Source: Archaeoglobus sp.
GTDB lineage: Archaea; Halobacteriota; Archaeoglobi; Archaeoglobales; Archaeoglobaceae
DNA length: 36,897 nt
Assembly: GCA_003978865.1 (NCBI GenBank)
Contig: QNXS01000078.1
Span: forward strand, 1 to 36,897
Direction: 5' to 3'
Below the pieces are notes generated by a model that searched no databases, was not told the DNA's origin, and saw nothing but the letters and a program-made list of their open reading frames with translations. Below, piece after piece: positions 32,668 to 36,897 of this stretch. Made by a program: the position numbers and the translations under genes. Each line of letters starts with the position of its first letter. The first letter of the stretch is position 1.

Positions 32668-33770
32668 CCAATCCACCTCCCGAGAGTTATTCTGCGCTTA
32701 ATCAGATGAATTAATATACCTACAAGCACAGCTGAAATTATTAGGCTTCCAAGCTGGGTTATGTTTATTTTGAGCGGAATTCCAAAGTTATGTAAGTCAA
32801 CTACAAGTGTTGATGGAGGCATAGCAAACTTCTCATCTGGCTTTATCAGCGTGTAATTCTCCGTCAGTTCTGTCAGGTTGAGCGGTGGTGATGCATAAGC
32901 AATGCCCGGTGGTCCAATTAACGAATCTACTTTGGGATGATACACAAAACTTAGGTTGGTGTGGCAGTCTTTACAAGGTCTTCCTTTTGCACTTATTGTG
33001 TGTGGCAGAATCATACCAAGACTTGAGTAAGATCTATTCCCGTAGGAAACAATCATCCTAACAGCCGGATATAGCTTTCCATCAGGCCCAACTATAAGAT
33101 GGAACTCCTTTGTTGTTACACGATCGATTTTTCCTGTATCAAGATGGCAGTTTATGCATGTCTGATACCACACAGCATGGCATGCTACGCAGGAAACCTT
33201 CTTTGCGTGAAGTCTATGTACAAGCAGATTGGGATTGTAGGGTTTTACTTTTATTCCCTTTACTGTCATGTTCGATTTTCCATGACAGTCCAAACACTTT
33301 ACTTTAACAGCGTACCATGTAAACGTATATAAATGCCCATCACCGTGTATCTCAGTGCTGCTGTGGCAGTCTGTACAGTTAAGTCCGTAAACGTAGTGTA
33401 TGTCCGGGCTTGGTCCTTTTCCCATTTTTTCGATCAGATAACCCTCATAGTTGACACCAACGTTGTGTTTATGACATTCTACACAAGTATTCATCTTTGG
33501 TATTTCACCGTGGTACGTGTGGCATTCTGTACAGTTCTCGATGTGACATTTTTGACATGCTTTTGGTAAACCCATCTTAAAGTAATGTCCTGCTCCCTGT
33601 TCCCAAGCTATTTTTATACCAGCAATCGTGTAGTGAAGACTTGTAGAGTAGTTTTCGGTTATATTGCTGTGGCATAAACTGCAAGATTGTTCAAAGGCAG
33701 AGACGGGTGCAATCGTTATTAGGGCTACTACCAGTGCGATAACCAGAGCCACTGGTTTTATTCCCCGCAT
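32664..33770 (-). CDS. Nonaheme membrane-anchored c-type cytochrome
   Basis: 368 residues. A signal peptide (1-25, ending APVSA) and nine CxxCH motifs at residues 30, 72, 80, 96, 132, 159, 194, 205 and 266. Additional histidines are spaced for bis-His ligation. A single C-terminal transmembrane helix (SLIISAVLVGILIHLI) anchors it to the outside of the membrane. Paired with the cytochrome b, it forms a quinol-coupled electron conduit of the kind used by Ferroglobus/Geoglobus and Archaeoglobus relatives for extracellular or periplasmic acceptors. The terminal acceptor is not evident. Confidence 0.88.
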   Translation of the reverse strand: MRGIKPVALVIALVVALITIAPVSAFEQSCSLCHSNITENYSTSLHYTIAGIKIAWEQGAGHYFKMGLPKACQKCHIENCTECHTYHGEIPKMNTCVECHKHNVGVNYEGYLIEKMGKGPSPDIHYVYGLNCTDCHSSTEIHGDGHLYTFTWYAVKVKCLDCHGKSNMTVKGIKVKPYNPNLLVHRLHAKKVSCVACHAVWYQTCINCHLDTGKIDRVTTKEFHLIVGPDGKLYPAVRMIVSYGNRSYSSLGMILPHTISAKGRPCKDCHTNLSFVYHPKVDSLIGPPGIAYASPPLNLTELTENYTLIKPDEKFAMPPSTLVVDLHNFGIPLKINITQLGSLIISAVLVGILIHLIKRRITLGRWIG

Positions 33771-33922
33771 ACATTGAGGAAGATAAAGGAATATATCTCA
33801 CTTTCGATTTCGCTTTAGATTTTGCTAAGCTGTTTGCTTAAAATCTCCTTAAAATTCACATCCCGAAACGGGTTGTAAAGGCAAAACGTTTAAAAGTTGA
33901 TAGATGCATAGATACAAATAAA

Positions 33923-34003
33923 GCCGGGGTTGCCGAGTGGTAAGGCGTCGGTCTGCTAAACCGATGGGCTTCGCCCGCGTGGGTTCGAATCCCACCCCCG
34001 GCG
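33923..34003 (+). tRNA. tRNA-Ser (GCT)
   Basis: An 81-base cloverleaf with acceptor GCCGGGG/CCCCGGC, a long variable arm (GATGGGCTTCGCCCGC) typical of serine, anticodon loop TCTGCTAAA (GCT), T-loop GTTCGAATC, and discriminator G. No encoded CCA. TATA-like TTTAAAAG lies at about 33889-33896. Confidence 0.95.
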
Positions 34004-34508
34004 TTTTTATTTCTGGTTTTGTGCTCTATTCCAAAAGACTTTGAAGCATTCAAAGCTGGGAAGATAAAAGCTGGGGAGATACTATCAAAATAAACTCCAG
34101 CAGGCTTAAAGGTGTTAGGACGTAAAGGACAAGTTGAAAAGAATGAGAAGAAACTGAAGCTGAAAGTTAACAAAACGATTTACAGTTTTGCATCAGGCTT
34201 CCTTTGGTTTCCAATTCGCTTAACGACTTTCTATATCTCTTTCAGCTTCTCCTTGAATTTCTACTTCTCCACTTTTAGTTTGAAGACTTCTTCGAACTAT
34301 GGATCGATTTCGTCTGGTGTGTCGAGTGTTATGTAGCCTTTCTATGGAAATTCTTCAGCCTTGAAATTTAAATAAGATATCGTAGCGATTCTTTCTCAGC
34401 TCTCATAGACATCTCAACTTTTCTTTCGTTGATTTCAATCTAAGATAAGATAAATAGATTACCGAAAAACCGAAATATTGAAATAAGATTATCTCATTTT
34501 ATCATATA
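34004..34508. other. Gene-poor scar downstream of tRNA-Ser
   Basis: About 500 bases without an intact gene. On the plus strand a short frame (34014-34093) encodes CSIPKDFEAFKAGKIKAGEI, possibly the tail of a lost gene. On the minus strand lies the amber-codon remnant described separately. The last 70 bases, with A/T-rich TATA-like blocks, probably hold the NurA-like gene's promoter. No copy of the tRNA-Ser 3' end was found. Confidence 0.4.
34180..34395 (-). pseudogene. Remnant coding frame with four in-frame TAG codons
   Basis: The minus strand reads SYLNFKAEEFP, TAG, KGYITLDTPDEIDP, TAG, FEEVFKLKVEK, TAG, KFKEKLKEI, TAG, KVVKRIGNQRKPDAKL and then TAA. TAG codons lie at 34344-34342, 34299-34297, 34263-34261 and 34233-34231. 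The peptide has coding character (amphipathic, Lys/Glu helix). Each amber sits where a Glu (GAG) would fit. TAG is used as an ordinary stop elsewhere in the window. No start codon is visible. Confidence 0.35.
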
Positions 34509-35015
34509 ATGAAATATGAAGAATTGAAGGAATTGCTTAAAAGAATTGAATTTAACAAAACAGAACCTGAAACCCTTACAAAACTCATTGAATCCGCCCA
34601 AAAGAAAGGTGAGAGAGCTCAAAGAGAGTTAAGAAATTTAAGGAACTTGACCGGGAAAATTGTTGATGTTTTATGTAGTAAAGACTTCTTCCGCATAAAT
34701 AATAAAATAAATGAAAGTGAAGTAGAGAAATTCGCAGTTGGTATAGACGGAAGCTTTCAGCTTGTTGGTGGAGTTGGTGGTAAATGGTATCTATTTCTGA
34801 GTGTTACTAGAATCCTATTCAAAAATGGACTTGAATCTGAACCAGAAGTCGAGGTTTTCTGGGCAGATATAGATGAAATTGATGAACAAGACAATCCGAG
34901 CATTAGATTGGCTGCTGAAGAAAAAATGTTGACTGTAGAATCAAAAACTATTTTAAATTGGGGTAGTAAAGGCATCAAATCAGTTGTCCTTCAAAATTTC
35001 ATCAACTTTTTTTGA
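34509..35015 (+). CDS. NurA-like nuclease, C-terminally truncated
   Basis: 168 residues. After an N-terminal helical part comes VEKFAVGIDGSFQLVGGVGG and KWYLFLSVTRILF; the DGS aspartate is the first NurA metal ligand. NurA 5'-3' nucleases and relatives are normally 300 or more residues, with a second acidic site later. Here the frame ends with an unrelated tail (VLQNFINFF) after residue ~155, where it meets the AF2212-type gene on the other strand. So the C-terminal half is missing and activity is unlikely. Confidence 0.55.
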   Translation: MKYEELKELLKRIEFNKTEPETLTKLIESAQKKGERAQRELRNLRNLTGKIVDVLCSKDFFRINNKINESEVEKFAVGIDGSFQLVGGVGGKWYLFLSVTRILFKNGLESEPEVEVFWADIDEIDEQDNPSIRLAAEEKMLTVESKTILNWGSKGIKSVVLQNFINFF

Positions 35016-35144
35016 GAGGCTTTCAATGTCGCCCATCACATTTTCTTCTATTATTACCTTCCCTTTAGTCTTTTCGGGTAGCGATATCTTTTTTGCAGGT
35101 TTAAACACACCGTTCTCGTATATAACTTCGATAACCTTTGCCAT
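34980..35144 (-). CDS. AF2212/DUF104-type antitoxin, orphan
   Basis: 54 residues from ATG 35144. The family signature MAKVIEVIYENGVFKPAKKI, then LPEKTKGKVII, is complete, and a C-terminal helix follows (DIESLSKKVDEILK). These antitoxins normally precede a PIN-domain toxin. Here the downstream side is the truncated NurA-like gene, so the toxin is absent. It overlaps that gene's 3' end by 36 bases. Confidence 0.75.
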   Translation of the reverse strand: MAKVIEVIYENGVFKPAKKISLPEKTKGKVIIEENVMGDIESLSKKVDEILKDN

Positions 35145-35166
35145 AATCTTAAATAGCCTTAAATCT

Positions 35167-35727
35167 TCAAATACCTTTTGTCTTGAGCATAGCTTTTGCT
35201 ATTTTAAGGGTTATGTTCGCCTCTATCCACGCCGCTATCACGATTAAGATAATAGAGATTAATGCTAAGGTTAGGTATTCTTTGACGTCTTCTTTCGTTA
35301 GTATTTGTTCCTTTTTGCCAGCGAGATATCGGATAATCTCGTATGGTATCTTAAAGCCTGCCGCTCCCGCTATTATTATCGCGGGGATTTCAAAGATGCC
35401 GTGCGGGAGAATTAAGAGGAATACTTTATCTACATTTAAACCAATTTTAATACTAGAAAAAATTTTTAATGATAAATCATTTGCATTAAAGAACAAATTA
35501 ACAAAAGTGGGAAATCCAACTAAGAATCCACCCAATATCAAAGTCAAGGCGGCTATTAAGTTATTTTTAAGGATAAATACTGTGTCGGTAGCACTAAATT
35601 TTATATTATTTTCTGATTTTAATTTTGATAGTATATCATTTTTAAGGTTGTTTCCGCTTATTATAATCGCTCCTATCATAAATCCTCCGACATAGATTAG
35701 TATCGACAATAAAATGTATGGCCTCAT
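35167..35727 (-). CDS. SpoIIM/DUF95-type membrane protein
   Basis: 186 residues with about five membrane segments. The family signature LLILPHGIFEIPAIIIAGAA is near residue 110 and a C-terminal helix pair follows. SpoIIM/DUF95 proteins are the hallmark partner of circular bacteriocin precursors, as well as a sporulation and secretion-associated family found in non-sporulating archaea. The gene starts 7 bases after the small membrane protein and is the last of a three-gene run with the Gly/Ala-rich peptide. Its role in maturation or export is an inference. Confidence 0.75.
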   Translation of the reverse strand: MRPYILLSILIYVGGFMIGAIIISGNNLKNDILSKLKSENNIKFSATDTVFILKNNLIAALTLILGGFLVGFPTFVNLFFNANDLSLKIFSSIKIGLNVDKVFLLILPHGIFEIPAIIIAGAAGFKIPYEIIRYLAGKKEQILTKEDVKEYLTLALISIILIVIAAWIEANITLKIAKAMLKTKGI

Positions 35728-35734
35728 AATTTTC

Positions 35735-36010
35735 TTATGCTCCGGTAAGTATTCCTATTGCAGTTAGTACACCCGTAACGCCTAAAGATAATAGTGTAAT
35801 CAAAAGCATAAAAACCTCTCGTTTTTTATTATTGCATGGCTTACCTTTAAATAACCCAAAAATGGATAGCAAAGTCGCTACCACTATTATTACTACTACT
35901 GGAATACCTTGAAACCTTATAAAGCCTAAAATATCTAGTAACAGACACAAGTTGGTAATCCACACGATTGCCAGCAGAAAAATAAGTATACTGTTTTGTG
36001 TTAGTTTCAT
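35735..36010 (-). CDS. Small membrane protein with three helices
   Basis: 91 residues from ATG 36010; GTG 36022 is an alternative, but AGGTG lies about 9 bases before the ATG. Three hydrophobic segments (ILIFLLAIVWITNLCLLLDI, VVVIIVVATLLSIFGLF, VFMLLITLLSLGVTGVL) with a lysine-rich loop. Small basic multi-helix proteins serve as immunity proteins in circular-bacteriocin loci, but I find no identity to a named family. Confidence 0.55.
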   Translation of the reverse strand: MKLTQNSILIFLLAIVWITNLCLLLDILGFIRFQGIPVVVIIVVATLLSIFGLFKGKPCNNKKREVFMLLITLLSLGVTGVLTAIGILTGA

Positions 36011-36033
36011 GGTTTCTAGCACCTTATAATGGT

Positions 36034-36309
36034 TTAGAGGAACACCGCTATTGCTGCAGCTCCTACTGGGCCTGAGGCCACTGTAAGAGCAAATCCTATG
36101 AGTTCAAGGTGCATTCCGATTAACCCTCCAATTGTGCTAACCATGTCCCCATGTGCTGCAGACCAACACGTTAAAAACGCATCCAAGCCATACGCCGCAT
36201 CTCCGACATTCACAGCAGGCATCACTTGCATAGCAACCATCGCCAAGCACATAGCGACAGCCAGCCACTTTATCACGGTATCTTCATCCCACCTCCTTAC
36301 TGCATACAT
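36034..36309 (-). CDS. Gly/Ala-rich hydrophobic peptide precursor (circular-bacteriocin-like candidate)
   Basis: 91 residues. A signal-like hydrophobic leader (residues 13-30, VIKWLAVAMCLAMVAMQVMP) ends near A32. The remainder, about 59 residues, is hydrophobic, glycine/alanine-rich and helical (AYGLDAFLTCWSAAHGDMVS, STIGGLIGMHLELIGFALTV, ASGPVGAAAIAVFL). Circular bacteriocins are 58-70-residue, helical, Gly/Ala-rich peptides. The order peptide, small membrane protein, SpoIIM matches such loci. Start ATG 36309 has GGGGGA 8 bases upstream. No sequence identity to a known bacteriocin can be claimed; a membrane or pilin-like peptide is the alternative. Confidence 0.5.
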   Translation of the reverse strand: MYAVRRWDEDTVIKWLAVAMCLAMVAMQVMPAVNVGDAAYGLDAFLTCWSAAHGDMVSTIGGLIGMHLELIGFALTVASGPVGAAAIAVFL

Positions 36310-36433
36310 CCTATCTTCCCCCTTAGTCTGATCCTACTTATTTCTTACTATTTATTCCTATTTAAAAATTTTCTCTTCACGTTTTTTTTCTCGATGTGAA
36401 AAGATTTATTAGCGATGATGTAGATTGAGGGGT
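36310..36433. promoter_or_regulatory. Divergent promoter region for the peptide operon and YIP1 gene
   Basis: Minus strand: TTTTTAAAT (about 36359-36368) with a leader of 25-30 bases and GGGGGA before ATG 36309. Plus strand: GATTTATTAG (about 36402-36411) before ATG 36434. Short direct repeats (AATAG, AAATAAG) lie between. It supports coordinated transcription of both sides. Confidence 0.45.
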
Positions 36434-36897
36434 ATGAAGTTAATAACCGATCCGAATGCATTTTTTGAAGGGTTAAAGCAGAAAGATATAAGAATAAGAA
36501 AGCCAATGGTTATAGTATTAGCATTGGCAATTCTGATTTCAGTATACCAATACATTCTCACGACGAAAATATCGCAGGCCTTTCCAGCCGAAATTGCTAA
36601 ATTCTTCCTTGTCGGAGCTTACATCGGAATAATAGGTTCTTTTGGTATTTTTGCAGTCTGGCTGATTTTAGCAGTAATCATGCACGGATTATCTGCTTTC
36701 TTCGACGGGAAAGGTAGCTTTAGGAGAACTTTTGAATTCGTCGGATACGGTTTCCTTCCCTCCCTCGTTGGTTCAGCAATAACAACCATAACAATCCCAC
36801 TATCTTTAAACTACATCCTGAATGCTGAAATCCCTAAAATTAGCTTAGCTCAACTCCAGCAAAATCCAAAAATCGTTAAAACGATTATGCTTTCTCT
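36434..36897 (+). CDS. YIP1-family membrane protein, partial (3' end outside window)
   Basis: At least 154 residues, cut by the window edge. Start ATG 36434 follows GAGGGG. The sequence begins MKLITDPNAFFEGLKQKDIR, the typical YIP1-like entry (F..DP..FF), followed by membrane helices (VIVLALAILISVYQYILTT, YIGIIGSFGIFAVWLILAV) and the FVGYGFLPSLVGS loop. It is divergent from the peptide/SpoIIM genes and may belong to the same membrane system. Function unknown. Confidence 0.7.
   Translation, partial: MKLITDPNAFFEGLKQKDIRIRKPMVIVLALAILISVYQYILTTKISQAFPAEIAKFFLVGAYIGIIGSFGIFAVWLILAVIMHGLSAFFDGKGSFRRTFEFVGYGFLPSLVGSAITTITIPLSLNYILNAEIPKISLAQLQQNPKIVKTIMLS

Noticed and set aside
33856..34173. Minus-strand frame with AGGGIRTHAGEAH
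   Set aside because: It is the antisense of tRNA-Ser, a well-known spurious ORF pattern.
34180..34395. Pyrrolysine-type recoding as the explanation of the amber codons
   Set aside because: TAG terminates other genes in the window and there is no pyl gene here; kept only as an oddity.

Overview
The window looks like chromosomal DNA of a hyperthermophilic euryarchaeon, most likely of the Archaeoglobales (Archaeoglobus/Ferroglobus/Geoglobus type). The evidence is the archaeal information-processing genes (MBF1, aIF2-alpha, Nop10, RpoF, L21e, Pus10), PurP, a SufBC pair, TATA-only promoters with leaderless starts, an H/ACA-type guide RNA candidate, and a nonaheme cytochrome c paired with a membrane cytochrome b. 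No rRNA or species-defining marker is present, so the order-level assignment is an inference.

Layout. 1-18150 is mostly conserved core. It runs from a CARDB-type secreted protein (partial, minus) to MBF1, then a methyltransferase-purP pair. The PAC2-nop10-aIF2a cluster follows, with a guide RNA candidate upstream of it. Next come a small nuclease, DUF1922 and an FAD oxidoreductase; SufBC divergent from a glycosyltransferase; an MFS/secreted protein and gate-protein run behind pus10-L21e-rpoF; a divergent Lrp regulator with a palindromic operator; adenylate kinase; and a DUF1464 protein. At 18160-18230 lies tRNA-Cys, whose 3' end is duplicated in tandem.

18240-30390 is an accessory/defence island. 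It holds a CARF-wHTH (Csa3/HFX_2341-like) regulator, a frameshifted GIY-YIG gene, an RNase J-like beta-CASP nuclease, an unknown protein, an EVE-containing McrB with McrC, a decayed UPF0175/DUF3368 toxin-antitoxin pair, a CARF-only protein translationally coupled to a PIN nuclease, and a HAD phosphatase. Two unknown small proteins, a 36-bp-phased repeat array, a tyrosine recombinase broken by one frameshift and the tail of a second recombinase complete it. The two CARF genes share an almost identical 40-bp promoter, so they are probably one regulon. No cas genes or CRISPR array lie in the window.

30398-34003 returns to core metabolism: a 2-isopropylmalate synthase family enzyme, the cytochrome b/nonaheme cytochrome c pair, and tRNA-Ser(GCU). 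34004-35144 is a scar zone, with a remnant carrying four amber codons and a NurA-like gene truncated against an orphan AF2212-type antitoxin. The right end (35167-36897) holds a hydrophobic Gly/Ala-rich precursor-like peptide, a small membrane protein, an SpoIIM/DUF95 membrane protein and a divergent YIP1-type protein. That arrangement resembles a circular-bacteriocin locus.

The two best candidates for undescribed biology are the split CARF/PIN module co-regulated with the CARF-wHTH/RNase J operon, and the putative archaeal circular-peptide cluster at the right edge.
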